A stretch of DNA of 64,000 nucleotides from Motacilla alba alba (Eukaryota; Chordata; Aves; Passeriformes; Motacillidae). The translations under genes were made by a program, and so were the position numbers. The notes beneath the pieces were generated by a model. That model did no database searches. It worked only from the letters and a program-made list of their open reading frames with translations, and was not told the origin of the DNA. Positions 12,801 through 24,942 of this stretch are shown here, piece by piece (within the stretch, counting starts at the first letter, position 1; the number at the start of each line of letters is the position of its first letter). The stretch spans positions 3,478,618 to 3,542,617 of the forward strand of contig NC_052032.1 of NCBI RefSeq assembly GCF_015832195.1, given 5' to 3'.

Positions 12801-15800
12801 ATTTATATCACAGCTCTTGCACTCCCTCTCCCATTAGTCCATGAGATAAGACTTGGACGTGGAGCAGCATTAGGTTTCTACACAGTCAGGAGTAAGAATA
12901 CTCTCCAAGTTCTGTGACTAAAAGGGGTTGGTGATACGGGATTGCTGATGGGAAAAAGGTGGAATTGTAAAGATCCATTTGTCTACCAACAGGCAAAGAG
13001 GACAAAATCTTCCTCCCCACCCCACTGTCATTCCCAGGAAGAATCCTATACTGGCACACTCCCCCAGCTGCCATACCCCGCAAAATAACCCCTCCATGCC
13101 TCCTCCTTCCTTTTCCTCACTACGCCACTGCCAGCCTTCCTCCAGCCACCTCCAGAGGGACAATGTGCATGGGCCTGGACCCAGACGGCTGAGATTTAGA
13201 TGCTGGCAGTTTTTAGGGATAAAACCAAAAATGTTGTTTCAGTCTGATTGTCTTGAGGAAAGGGCAGAGGGGAGACAGCCAGGGGAGGCTGCAGAAGCTG
13301 CTCTGCTGCTCTCTGTGGCATGAGGTACAAGCAGAAGAGAGAATTTGGGAAGGAAAACCTGGACTTTCAGCAAAAAGGTGTGAGACACCCATAAACTTGG
13401 CAGTTACTAAAGAGAAAGGTTCTACTGAGGTCAGAGAAACGCATCTCCCGACTCCACACCTGTCCCAGGTGGTTGAGCACTGGTGGCAGAGACAGATCAG
13501 AAGGAAAATTCAGGTACAAACACAACTTTTAGAAGAGTGATGGCAAATAGTCAGCATAGCAGCACTGCAGCAGCACCTGGAGGCCTTGATCTGAGCCACC
13601 CAGGCCAGGCTGGACACAAGGACAGCACAAGAGGGATTAAAAACTGAGTTTTTAAAGGGGACAGGTAAACAGGTGATGATGGAAGAGAGACAAAATGTTC
13701 TCCTTAAATCACTCAACAGAGTAAATGGTGAAGTTGGGAAGAGCCCTCAGATTTGACTGGCCATGAAAAAACCATGAATGTCTTCTCTGTGGTTTTTAGA
13801 TGTGTATCCTCCTGATGCTGGAGCCTCAGCAGGAGCTCAACCCACCTCCATAAATGGGACTTCACGGAAATGAGTGCAGAGATGATACCCTTCTGTTGAG
13901 CCCCGGAGCTCCCTGTACAGCCCATCTTTCATGGGCCCAATCCCCCTGCAAGCCAGTGATCCACACACAGCCCAGGTGAGCCCAGAGGCTTCTGCACTGG
14001 ACTCGCTTCAGCAGAAACAACCCCACACCTGAGCCAGTGCTTGGGCAGCCTGGCTCTGCCACAACCCCAAAGTGCTGAGAAAGAATGAGCCTGCATTTGG
14101 AGTACAGGCTTAGGATTTAGCAAAATCAGCTCCTGACTTGCCTTGTTTGAGCTTCTGCAAGCCAGGAATGCCTGAGGAGAAACTACAGCCCTGCACGAGT
14201 CAGCTTTGGGAAGCTGGAGAGCATGTGGAACGGGAGAGGTGGATTCAATGAAGCAGCACAGCTCCTGTGCACACAGGGGACCTGGCCAAGGGCTGTAACA
14301 GATGTGTTTTAACCCATGCCACGGAGCTATTTGGGATCTGTCTCCAATTGCTCCAGCGCTCACTCACGTGTCTTCCTGACGAAAGACCAACAACAACAAT
14401 TAGCATCATATAAGGAGCAGGGGACTGCTGCCAGCATTAACACACTCTTGAGCACCAAGGGTTTTCTGTTCCACTTTTTATCCCAGCTATGCACACGGCA
14501 GAGGTCACTCTGCATTAATCAGCCTTGCTCTGGGCCAGCTCCTTCAGCACGTTCAGCCTGTGGGATTGCAGCCGCTGCCTCTCCGTGCTCTGATGGGCTC
14601 TCCCTGCTCCACACCCCTGCCTTGTTCCTGAAGCTCACCAAAAAAGGGATGTTCCATGTTATCCCAAACTGAGCCTGGCCACACTGTCGATGGCCTGCAG
14701 ACCCCACAGAGGGTGACACTGCCTGGGCAGGACTTGGTGGGTCCTGGCTCAGATGGAAGCCTTGTGTTGTCATTCTGAGCTCTGAATGAATCCCTTTCCC
14801 TCCAACAGCAATCCTCAATCTTCAACCTCTAGGAAGAGGTTTCCACCTTTCCAACACCCCTGAAACGTGCTCTCCCAGAGCCTTTGGGCTGGTTCATGAT
14901 CACCCTGGGGAAACCCCATCTGAGCCAGCAAAGGGAATGTAAAGGCTTCTTCACAGCACATGAACACACTCCAAGGAAAGGCTCTGGAAGGAATTCTGAT
15001 GACTTCCATATTATTTCCAGTAAATTTTGTGCTGATTCTTGGCACAAACACTGGAAATGAATAGGCTAGGTCAGGAATGTAAATAAAGTGAAACATTGGG
15101 ATTTAATCTAATCTATAATTATAGTATCTGTGGCGCAGGGAAGAGGTTGGTGTGTTTGCACTGCAGCTCCATTGAGGAGCTGGAGGGGGTTTTCATTTCC
15201 CTTTCCAGAATTTCCCTTTTTGGCTGAGGGATACTTAGTGTCTCCCCAAGTATCTGAAGCAAACGTACTGGGCTGGCAAAGCTGCCTCCTGGTAGCCAAG
15301 CAGGTACAGCTCAGCCATGAGGCATCCCCAGGCACTCCCCAAGCAATGGGGTGAGAGCTGAGATGGATGAGCTAGGCTGAAGGCTCAGGGAGGCTGTGGG
15401 GTGCCCAGGGGAAGCTCCTGCCTCCACAGTGAAGAGACTGGATGGGTTTGAGGGGTGCTCAGTCCTCCAAGTTGAGTTTGATCTCTGAGACAAGCCAGAA
15501 CCCTTTCTCCTCACTGTTGTTTTGTTTTTGGTTCATCACAAGCTGCCTGTCAAAGTCTGGTGCTCCCAAGGCTCCCAAACCATCCGTCTGAGTGGCACTG
15601 GCTGCTGTCCAGGCTGGCTGATCCAAGAAAGGTGAGCACTTCACAGACTCATCAACAACTCTCCCTCTGCCCTCCTCACCTCATTCTCTTACAGATCAAC
15701 CTGGGGGGAAGCTTGACAGACAGCTCTGGTCCAGCTGACCTCAGGGGAGAGCAAACCCTTCTCCATTTCACAAGAATATAAGATTTCTGCTTTTTAAGAA

Positions 15801-17640
15801 TTGCAGCCAAACTCAACAGTCTTCAAGAAGCATCCTTGGTACCCATGCATAGGTCCCTGGGTGTATATTCCCATGAGTGCATGGATCTCCATGGATGGGT
15901 GCCTGTGTGTGGCACACTGGCAGGGGTGTCCACACCTGTACACAAGCCTTTGCAGCATGTGTCTTTGTTGACGTGATCTACTTGCCCTGGAAAACCCTCC
16001 ATGCAGGGACTGGCACCTTAGCCCCAGTGTGTTAAAGGCAAGGGAAGAAAAGGGCTGACAGGCAACATATTTTCCTCAGACTGAAACTGCAAAGGACAAA
16101 GAAATTAGTTCTCCTTTTGTTCGTTTATGTTTTGGAATTACAGAAGTCTTAAAAGCAAAGGAATCAATCAGACTTTGTTTATTTGTTTGCTTGTAGAACA
16201 TTTTTTGGGTTTGTTTTCATACTCCAGCCCAGCTTTGATCTCAGGCTGGTAGTACTCCAAATGAATGGTCCACAGCAGAGTGTAATTGCTGTAGGTACTA
16301 CAGAAGAAAAGGACAGGACGTTCAACACATTTACAGGGCAGAAGAGACTTCCATGACCTCCCAGTCCCCTTGCTAGGGTTATGTGATACCCTCAGACTAC
16401 TGCAGAAGCAAAGAATTTGTTTTTGAAGAGCTCTGATGCTACAGACTATGTGCTTACCTCCCAGCCTAGAGAACAGCACAGAGTGCTGCGAGTGGCTATA
16501 ATCAGGATTATACCCAGCCCAGAGCTATTATAGATAGCTATTTTTCCACAGAAACGAATGAAACAAGCAGAAGAAATTCAATTTAAGAAATGACCCCGTG
16601 CCCGTGTTTGTGTTGTTGTTCTGTCTGTGCGGGCGCAGAGCAGCGTTAGCCTCACATTTCACTGCTCTGGCTTTCTTCATGCTGTGTTGCAACCGTGTGG
16701 ACATCTGAGCAGAGGAATACTTCATGGGGGTGCCTGTGCATCTGAGAATGCTCAGTAAACATGCCGGGCAGGGCCCAGGTTGGAGCAAGCGTGTGTGTTG
16801 GGCAGGCAGGACCCACGGCAGCTCATGCCGGCGTGGAGCAGGGGTTTATCAGCCCATGCTGTGTGCTGGGGCAGACAGAAGCAGCCAGCGAGGAGGGGGT
16901 GCTGTGGTGTGCCCACACGTAATTTTTTTGGATGCCCAGGAACGTGGGTCTGTGCCCCAGAGGTGCCCACACGAACACGTGCCCGTCCATGTGTGCTGTG
17001 TGCACCGCCCCAGGAGCGGAGAGCCAAGCCCTGCTGAGCATTAGCTGTGGGACAGAGCCAGAGCTGTGCGTCACCCTGGGGCCTGTCCCCACACAGGACA
17101 AGCTCCAGAGCTCCCTGGTGCCAGGGGACTGCTGCCTGCTGGCTGCCTGCAGCCGTGGCTCCCCACAAAAGCTGCTGTCCCTTGCCCAGGGGCATGCACA
17201 GAGCAGGAGCCACGCCCAGGGCACAGGGCACTGCCAGCTCTGTTGACCCCCTCCATGGCAATGTGCCTTGGGGCTGGGAAGCACAAGACTGGCTTTGACC
17301 ACAGGGATGACAAAACCCTGGACAAAGCCCTCTGCCTTCCACCCAAGGATCTCCCAGGCCTTTGCAGACACCAGGAATTAGATCACAGAGCCCCTCAAGT
17401 GACGGGTGAGTGCAATCACCCCTGCCTGGCAGATAGGGAAGATGACTTGGCAGCCCAGGCTGCCCAAGAGCCAGACCTGCTGGCTCCCAGCTCTGTGTGC
17501 TCACCACGGCAGCAGCCTCCATCAAAACCAGTGGCTCTTCCCTCTCCCAGTGCCCCTGGCAGCTGGGAACTGAGAGCTCACAACAGGCCAGTTTTATGGG
17601 CGTTGGGTTATTAGTAGGCTCTGTGGTTGCTCCAGCCTGT
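9864..17640. other. Long unique noncoding stretch
   Basis: Nearly 8 kb with no supported gene. It contains a short (GT)n run at about 10926-10937 and a T-rich run near 10773-10788. The longest ORF of the whole window (257 codons, minus strand, 16752-17525) lies at its end. That region is GC-rich and also carries plus-strand ORFs of up to 182 codons over the same bases, with no recognisable domain, so I treat it as chance. No CR1 or SINE signature was seen. Confidence 0.55.
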
Positions 17641-17649
17641 CTCTGACAC

Positions 17650-17990
17650 CTTTTCAGAGCAGTCCAGTTCCCAGAGATATAAATAATTATATTTATGCAT
17701 TATAGATATTCAACAAGAAAATGTCTGATATTATTAAATGGCAAGAGGTATCACTTGGAGCCCACTCCTGGAGACAGCCCTGCTCCAGGGATGTGCAATA
17801 AAGGCTTTGGAGGCTGTCAACATACTTAACTGGGAGGCGGTGGAGGGAAAGTATTAATCAAGGTCTTAAAAAGTTCTCGCTGACAGACTATTTGCCAGCT
17901 CTCACTTTAAATGCTTTTGTGGTCCCATAAAAAGTTTCATTACTCACTACAAAATGTGTTTTAATTATTGCAGTCACTCTGACATTAAGC
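17650..17990. other. AT-rich block, candidate conserved noncoding element
   Basis: An AT-rich segment with many homeodomain-like and POU-like cores (ataattatatttatgcatt near 17685, attaatcaaggtcttaaa near 17854, gttttaattattgcag near 17959) sits between GC-richer flanks. It has no repeat signature and no ORF. Composition and motif density resemble vertebrate developmental enhancers, but conservation cannot be seen from one sequence. Confidence 0.3.
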
Positions 17991-19706
17991 CCTGGGTGTT
18001 TCTCTCTTGCTTGCTCTGTCTCTCCTCTGTCTCCTTGCCTCTTTGCTCTATTTTTCCTCTCTTACTGATCTGACTCCTGATATCCCTCTCAAGACAGAGG
18101 ATGCCCTGGCTAATGAGCCAGATTGGAAAGCCCAGACCCTGTTCAAATGATACTAAAGGAGAAGTTAAAATTCAGATCTTGATATTATCCCTTTGCTCTG
18201 GAAACTCACTAATCCACAAAATTCAAACAGAAAATTCAACCCCCAAAAAGTATCTCAGAAGAGTGAAATGTCCACAATATGTGGGCAGGGGGCAGAAGGA
18301 TTTGGTGTCTCTCTGATCTGAAGTATGTCCTACTAAGAGAAACAGCAACTTATAAACACATTTCACAATTTTGACACCTATTTCATCCCACCAGACACTT
18401 GGCCGCTTGCTCCAATCTGATCACATCAGCTGAGTTCATCCATCAGAGATAACCCTGTCCACCAGGCATGGATCTGCAAACCCAGAATTCTGAAAGTAGG
18501 TGTTATCCTGGAGTGTCCCATGGACTCACAGTGCCTCCAGCACTGTACTGGCAGACACTGCTTTTCCATTTCACCAGCTGCATGTCACACCCAAAGCAGC
18601 AGGAAGAGTCTGACCATTTGCCCCGTGTCTGGTGTGACACAGTGCTGACCCAAAAGGTGATTAACAATTCAACAACAGCATTGGAGATCCCTCCTTGCCC
18701 CCAGCAGCTCTCCTTACTTGTACAGACCATCTGGTTCCAGGCACTTGAAAATGACTGAATAGAGGCTGGTTTCAGGGACATCTCCGTGGCTCCGACCCGC
18801 TGCCACACAGGAGGTTGCCAGGCCAGAGAGCAAATCATCTGCAAAGCTCAAGGATTCTCCTGCAGAGCAAAGAGAGGAGCGAGACCAGAACATCAACACA
18901 GGTGAAGAACTACTGCTGAACACTTTAAAATCACTGTAGGCACATCTCTACGCAGGACACGCAGTCAACAAACTCCAGCTGGCTGTGGCATGTCCCAAGT
19001 CTGTGTGGAGAATGTCCCCTGTGGACAAAGCAAGGAGGAAACACACCTGAGCCATTAGCTTTGCAGGGATGGGGGCCAGGGCTAAGCCAGTGCATAGCCA
19101 GTGGCAATCACAGCACAGAGGGGACGTGTGGCCTCGCTGCAGACACTGCAGGCAGAACCACCATCCAGAGGTGGGCTACAGAAGATCTGGAAGCCTGGCT
19201 AAACACAGATCTCTTGCCCTTGCTGCATGTCCAGCTCTTAAACAAGGCATGGCCTTTTACAAACATTACCTGCCACAGCAAAAGGTGTTTCTGCTATGTT
19301 GGACTGACAGCAAAAAATACATATTTAGGGCTTGGGAGGAATTGTTCTCAATGTGATGGTTTTATTTTTATTTTTTTAATTTAATTTAATGACAGCCAGT
19401 AGCTTTGCATTCCCTTTCATCTGCACTCTGCCAGCTCCTGAAGCTCTGACTGGTTCTCCTTCAGTCATGTTGAAGAACACTTGCTTTTTTAAAGGCATTC
19501 AAAGAAAAAAACCCACTAATTAAAAATACTGAAAAAAAATTTTCCTTTTAATCTTCTGGTTTATAAAGCCTATTAAAGACTTAGATCATAACCCAGCTGA
19601 AACTGAAAATGCTCCATTTATTAAGGTTTTTGGGTATGGCTGTCCACTGCTGTGCAACCTGTCTCCTCGCAGTGGGCAGCCTGTCTATTGGCTAGAGCTC
19701 ACTGCA
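17991..19706. other. Unique noncoding stretch
   Basis: No gene or clear repeat is recognised. A pyrimidine-rich section lies near 18000-18065 and an AT-rich T-tract near 19365-19390. ORFs are short. Confidence 0.5.
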
Positions 19707-19745
19707 TTTAATTCCCATTTCACACTGGTGTAACTGAAAGCCTGA
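19707..19745 (+). repeat. Fragment of ancient palindromic repeat (half copy)
   Basis: The segment around cacactggtgtaactgaaag resembles one half of a widespread archosaur/turtle palindromic repeat whose halves read roughly gatttacactggtgtaa. I recall this repeat class as an old, non-autonomous, DNA-transposon-like family but cannot assign a library name. The copy is short and worn. Confidence 0.4.
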
Positions 19746-21003
19746 GGTACCACGGAGGAAAAGAAGACAGAGACTCTGCCCAGGCTGTGCCCTGTTCCCA
19801 GTGGTGGGAATCGGAGCAAGGCTGCTGCAGGTGATAGCTGTGCTGGTGTAAGCCTAGCTGGGCCCAGATTGCTGTGCTGGGTACCTTGTGCATGTGGAAA
19901 TGTCAAGACATCGCAGCAGAGGGAGGAGAAGAATTCCCTTCTCAGCACTTCTGTTTTTCTAAAGGCAAAAGTGACTGAGGAGTACTGAAACGAAGCACCA
20001 GTTCTTGGTACAGACCCTAAAGAACAAGCCAGTGGTGTAACCAGCCCAGAACATCCCACTGTGAAGCTGCATTATCCAGGTAGAAGAAAAAATCCCCTCA
20101 TCCCCAGCCCCCTAAACCGCATTTGCGTCTTGTCTCAAAACACACAACTCAGTAACAAATATCCCCCTTGGCTAGAGAAAAGAGCAGCAATAAATTCTTT
20201 TCCTCCCTGAAGGAATCCAAGCCTTAATTATTCATTTTAATGCTCCCAGCACGACTTGTTCTTTCCAAACTTTTTCAGGCAGCTCTGTCACCAGTCTCTG
20301 TAGCTCAACCCAGCTCCTGGACGCAGGTCAGTCCCAAATCCCAAGACAACTCAACAGGCAGGTTGGGTTGGCAGCAGGAAAATCCCTGCCTGGAAGTCAC
20401 GAGCCCTGCCCGGCCTTCAACAAGTCCCTCAGCTCTGGGTTTATGGTTTAAGCAAACAAACAAACCCCTATTGCTCATTTCCAATTTTCATTTCCATCCC
20501 TTTTCCTACAACATTGGGCTGGATTGGGGAACTCCCTGTCACCAGGAGTCATTGAGAACAGACTCTGCCATGACTTCCAAACCTGATGAATCACCAACAA
20601 AGAAGCAGGACCAGAATGTGGTGTTGAAGTAGAGCAAAGGGCTTTAAGGATCTTCCAGCCTCAAGCAACTTCTCTTCTGACCAGGAAGAAGTTTCCTGGG
20701 GGGACAGATCATCCCATGGATGAATGCTGTGGGATTTCACACCTTCCTCTAAGCATCTGATGAGGGCTAGGAAAGAAAATAGCTGGGCAGAGATTGCAGT
20801 GAGAGCTGGGAGAGGCCAAGGGGACTTGGAGTCCAAGATCTGGACTGGGCAGCCCCCAGGTAGGAGGATCAGCCAGGATATCTGTGCCAGGGAGCACAAG
20901 AGATGGCATGGGCTGAGACAGGGAGAGGGTGGAAGCAGACTTGCAGGAGACTGGAAATGAGATGGAAAATGTCATGAGCAACCATTGAATCAAGGAATGT
21001 ATT
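19746..21003. other. Unique noncoding stretch
   Basis: No gene is recognised. The last part (about 20620-21000) lies directly upstream of the CR1 tail. It might contain more diverged CR1 or other repeat sequence, but I cannot align it by eye. Confidence 0.45.
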
Positions 21004-21126
21004 ATGGCCAGGTTGGACAGGGCTTGGAGCAACCTGGTCTGGTGGAAGGGCAGGACAGGCCCAAGGCAGGGTGGTTGGAATGAGATGATCTTTCAGGTCC
21101 TTTCCAACACAGACCATTCTATGATT
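21004..21126 (+). mobile_element. CR1 LINE 3' fragment, sense
   Basis: This is the 3' untranslated tail of a chicken-repeat-1 non-LTR retrotransposon. It contains ggccaggttggacaggg, cttggagcaacctggtctgg, gatgatctttcaggtcc and the terminal ccattctatgatt that marks the CR1 3' end. The copy is strongly 5'-truncated, as is usual for CR1, and carries no reverse transcriptase sequence. Internal mismatches indicate an old insertion. Confidence 0.93.
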
Positions 21127-21920
21127 AAAAGTGCACAGCTAACTTTCTCTAGGACACGCACTAACATCTGAAAGCTCATCTTCCATGGTCTTTCTGGGTA
21201 GTTTTGAGGGAACAGGCTGGCAGGGAGCACTGCCCTGACACACAGCAGCAGCTGCTTCCCACGGTGGTCTGGTTTGCCATGGATCAGACCTGCCCACGGA
21301 GTGGAGTGCATTTCTGTCCCCCTGCACAGGAGGAAATGAAGATTGCAGGGTCTGCCAACAATGTCTCCACTTGGATTGAGCGAAAAACCTTGCAATAAAG
21401 TCCGCAAAGCAAGAGGGTGCTTTTTGCTCAATCCTGAACATCTGAGGAACTCTCCCCTCTTGTTGGCTCTGCAAAGCAAAGAGGTTATCATGAAAAATAG
21501 ATACTAACAAAGATGCTGGAACCTCAGCCCCAAGGCTGGGAGTTTTTCTGTACCTCTACAAGCAGCAGTGAGATCACTGGTGGTGCCAGACTGCACAGAC
21601 CATGGAGCAGTGGCAGGGAAGGGACACCCTGGGGACAAGGCAGCTACCCAGAGCTGTCAGTCTGCAGCCAGTGCAGGGAGCTGCTATTCCCTGCTCTCCC
21701 CTGGGCAAAGCAGAGCACACAGAGACTCTATTTGTTCATCTCACAAAAGAGAAGGCAGAGACCCTTCAGTCCTCAGGGCCTGAGAGCAGCTGGAATGAAA
21801 TTTCCTAAGCTTTCTTTAGGAGCAGAAAACAATTTACTCCCTAGATTTAGACTGGGACTTTGTCAGTAGAACAGAGCTGAAGCAACAACTGCTTTTGGTG
21901 GAACGGTGAGAGGATTATCA
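21127..21920. other. Unique noncoding stretch between CR1 copies
   Basis: About 800 bases with no gene or additional repeat recognised. ORFs of up to 132 codons on both strands overlap each other and have no domain. Confidence 0.5.
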
Positions 21921-22053
21921 TAAATCAGAGAATGGTTTGGATTGGAAGGGACAAGAAAGATCATCCCCTTTCACCTCACCCCAACCACAGACAGGGACCT
22001 TCCACTAGACCAAGTTTCTCCAAGCCCTCTCCAACCTGGCATTGGACACTTGG
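21921..22053 (-). mobile_element. CR1 LINE 3' fragment, antisense
   Basis: Read on the minus strand this is a CR1 tail. The plus strand shows agagaatggtttggattgg, gaagggac, agggaccttccactagacc and ctctccaacctggcattgg, which are the reverse complement of the CR1 3' region. It is diverged and 5'-truncated. Together with the sense copy about 800 bases upstream it forms a convergent CR1 pair. Confidence 0.9.
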
Positions 22054-23399
22054 GCCACTTGATTGACCAGTAATGTTGCCCTACCAAGAAAAAGTGATCC
22101 TGGGATCATGAAGCAGCAGGAGAACACTGACCCAGCTGCATGAGGCCACGGGAGGACTAAGTGCACTGCATTCCTCAACTGTGCTCAAGACCAAGGCACA
22201 GGAAAAGAAGGAGAGAAGATTTCACAGGGAAAGAACAAAAAGCCCAAATTCCCTAATCAAAACAGAGGAAAAAAAAAGGCCAAATAGAGACACATGACTG
22301 TGAACACATCAACAGGGCAGGCACTCAGATGGAAAAGCAATAGTTAGGTTAATGGGAAGTAATGGCAAGAGGATGTAAATTGGACATGGATAAATGGATG
22401 GTCTACTCCTGCAAAGGGCAAATAACCCAACCATCCTTTAGGAAGGAGTTTGATCACTTTATAAAAGGGATTATATGGATAAGTAGCTCGTGATGGAAAG
22501 CAAAGGGGCTTCTTTTCCCATCTGGACTTGTGTTCTTACACATCCCGCCAGCAAATATGAAGAAGGATTTCAGCCTCCCAAAGCAGCCCTGAAGCACAAA
22601 CCTTCTAGATTGCCTGAGTATCTTTGCTCGTGTTATTAAATTTCAGAAAGAATCCAAAGGTTCTCTGCAGAGTAAATGATAGCTAAGTAGATCATCTCTG
22701 TGGAGTAGGAGATATTTTATTGACCAGACAGACATCTGTGTCCTTCATTAATAGTAATAAATAATTGATGTCACACTAAATAAAGCAATAAGCTGTTACA
22801 GATATCAAGGACAAATAACTGGCTCCTATGAGGATGCCTCACCTGCGTTCACTTCTCAGTAGTAAAAAACCCAAAGCAGAGCTCAAAATCACTATGGAAA
22901 ATGCTGTGCACAGAGCAAAAAATGTCACTTGCTGCTCACTGATTACAAATCATGGGGCAGTTCTGCTCAGCAATGGGATGCTGACACTCCTAAGTGCAAG
23001 GAGTTAATATCCTTGCAAGACTTTCTTCTCCCTCATTTCCATGCCTTCCCAGGGCTGATCTACCCCAAACCATCCACCTCCCAGGCAGCTTTTGAAAATC
23101 CATCTCTGCTCTACTAATAACTGTCAGGAAGATGCAGCTCCCTCCAGGTGGCATTTCCCTTCTCTCTCCTTGCTACTGCCTTGTCCTCATCCACAGGCAT
23201 GGCTGTGGCATTTTGCAGATCTCCTCTTTTTGGTTTTCTAAGCATCTTTTACATAGACTCTGGTGGTGTGGCTCTTCATAAAACAGAGGAAAATAACAGC
23301 AAGGGCTTTGCAGATTTCTCCTGGCCACAGCAGGCATAGCCAGGGGTCATCCCGCTGGTGGCACTCTGGGATAACCACCCAGGAACTCAAGGCCATCTC
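22054..23399. other. Unique noncoding stretch
   Basis: No gene recognised. The region near 22690-22800 is AT-rich (attaatagtaataaataatt) with no clear repeat assignment. Confidence 0.5.
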
Positions 23400-23428
23400 T
23401 GGAGGAGAAGGAGGAGGAGGAGAAGGAC
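23400..23428 (+). repeat. (GGA)n-type simple repeat
   Basis: A purine-only run of GGA/GAA triplets of about 29 bases. It is short and imperfect, and is probably a length-variable microsatellite. Confidence 0.7.
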
Positions 23429-24869
23429 ATCCCCAGCTCAGCTGCCTGTCTGCAAGGGTGAGCTGGCAGTGTGCTCTCCAGAGAGCACACTTCTTGTGGC
23501 AGGAGGCTCAGACGGGCAGGAACGGGGGCTGAGGAATGGAAATGGCTGGGAGCAGGCTCAGACCGCTCGCACACAGCATCCAGCAGCCTCAGCCTGCCTC
23601 AGTCCTTCCACTGCGGCCGTGCCAGCGCCCTGCAGTTGCGGACAGCAGGCTGGATGAATCACCTATCAACCATCCCACCGAGGGCAGGGCGAGCTACGGC
23701 GCTGAGTTCAACCAGACTAAACAAGAGAGCGAGGCCAGCAGCCTCCAGGAGGCTCGAGGAGCAAAAGGAAGCTCTGGGACCCTCACAGGCGTTCCCACAC
23801 CTTCAGCCCACGCGCCTGTGCCAAGAGCAGCATGGAGAAAACCCAGGCGCTGCAAACCAAAGTGGAAATTAAGACGAGAGGAGACCTCCCTGCTGCCATT
23901 CACCTTCAAGATTCCTAGAAAGAGCACAAAGGGGAAAGTAGGAAGGCACCAATGTCTCTGTCTTGACAGCTTCTTTACTGGGTTGGATGAAACCAACCCT
24001 GCAATGTTACCAGGCGCTTTCCCCTGATTGTGGTTTTCTCTCCCTGTCTTTCTCCCCTTTGCTTTTTTTCAACCTGTTTTCAATTTACTCTTGTGGCATC
24101 TCTGACTGTGACCTCATTCTGGTACTTAAGGGGAAAAAAAAAAAGAAAAAAAAAAGAGAGAGTGTCCTTTAAAAAAGAAATGAAAGAAATCATATTTTAT
24201 TTAGTTTGGTTGGTTTTGAAGCTTTAGCAGAAGAAAGATTAACCTTTTCTGCCTAACTTAATGAAAACAAGGAGAAAGGCTGTATGGATAAATAAATATC
24301 TGTGTGGGTATGGAGCAGGCACGATCGTGTTACAGCCCCGGTGGAGCTGTAATGGGGAACAGGCGCGTTCCTGCGCAGCAGCTCCCAATTCCCGATCCAT
24401 TTTCAAGGAAAGAAAAACAGAGTAGAATGTCAGAGGCCCAAGTGGGCATAAATGAGGGAGCCAAGAGAAGGCAGATGGGGCCCAGCGAGGACCTCCGTCC
24501 CCAGCAGTGACCTCCAGAGCAATGCCAGCGCAGCAGATGGAAAAAGAGACCTTACTCCACTTCCCCTTGCCAGGTTTTGGTTCCTGAAATGAAGAAACAA
24601 ATGGCATGCTTGGCCCTCCAAGTCTGTCACCTTTTGGGGGTCCTTGCCTCACCCTCCTCTTCTCCTGGGGCTTTCCCTTGAAGGAGGGGAGGACCAGAGG
24701 AGGGCTGTGAGCAGAAGGCCTGGACCAGGTTTTTGGATGAGTGGATGTGGAGCACAGGTTTGCAGGGTGGCTCCTCCACCGTGAGGTTGTACCTGGGTTT
24801 AACGTGCTTTGGATCTGGCACTCAGTGGGTGAAGGCAGTGATAGGTGGTTGGTTTGTCTTGGAAATGAT
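23429..24869. other. Unique noncoding stretch with A-rich run
   Basis: A moderately CpG-containing part (about 23560-23720: ctgcggccgtgccagcgcc, gagctacggcgctgag) precedes an A-rich run at 24131-24160. ORFs of 133 and 163 codons at 23471-24027 overlap in different frames and show no domain, so I do not call them genes. Confidence 0.45.
24131..24160 (+). repeat. A-rich simple repeat
   Basis: A nearly pure A-run interrupted by single G residues. It could be a worn retroposon poly(A) tail, but no retroposon body is recognisable upstream. Confidence 0.7.
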
Positions 24870-24942
24870 GGGCTGATTTAAATTAGTGTAACATAACTTC
24901 AGGCGACGGAGCTGTTCCGATTTACATCAGCAGATGGTCTGT
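24870..24942. repeat. Ancient palindromic repeat copy
   Basis: The plus strand carries gctgatttaaattagtgtaac on the left and ggagctgttccgatttacat followed by cagcagatggtctg on the right. These match the two inverted halves of the archosaur/turtle repeat that reads roughly GATTTACACCAG at one side and its complement at the other. The centre (aacttcaggcgacgg) is worn. It is probably a non-autonomous transposon relic. Residual constraint on some such copies is known from amniote comparisons, but I cannot test it here. Confidence 0.55.

Noticed and set aside
16752..17525. 257-codon minus-strand ORF, the longest in the window
   Set aside because: GC-rich, overlaps plus-strand ORFs of up to 182 codons across the same bases, is rich in Cys, Pro, Gly and Ala without a domain, and has no splice or promoter context.
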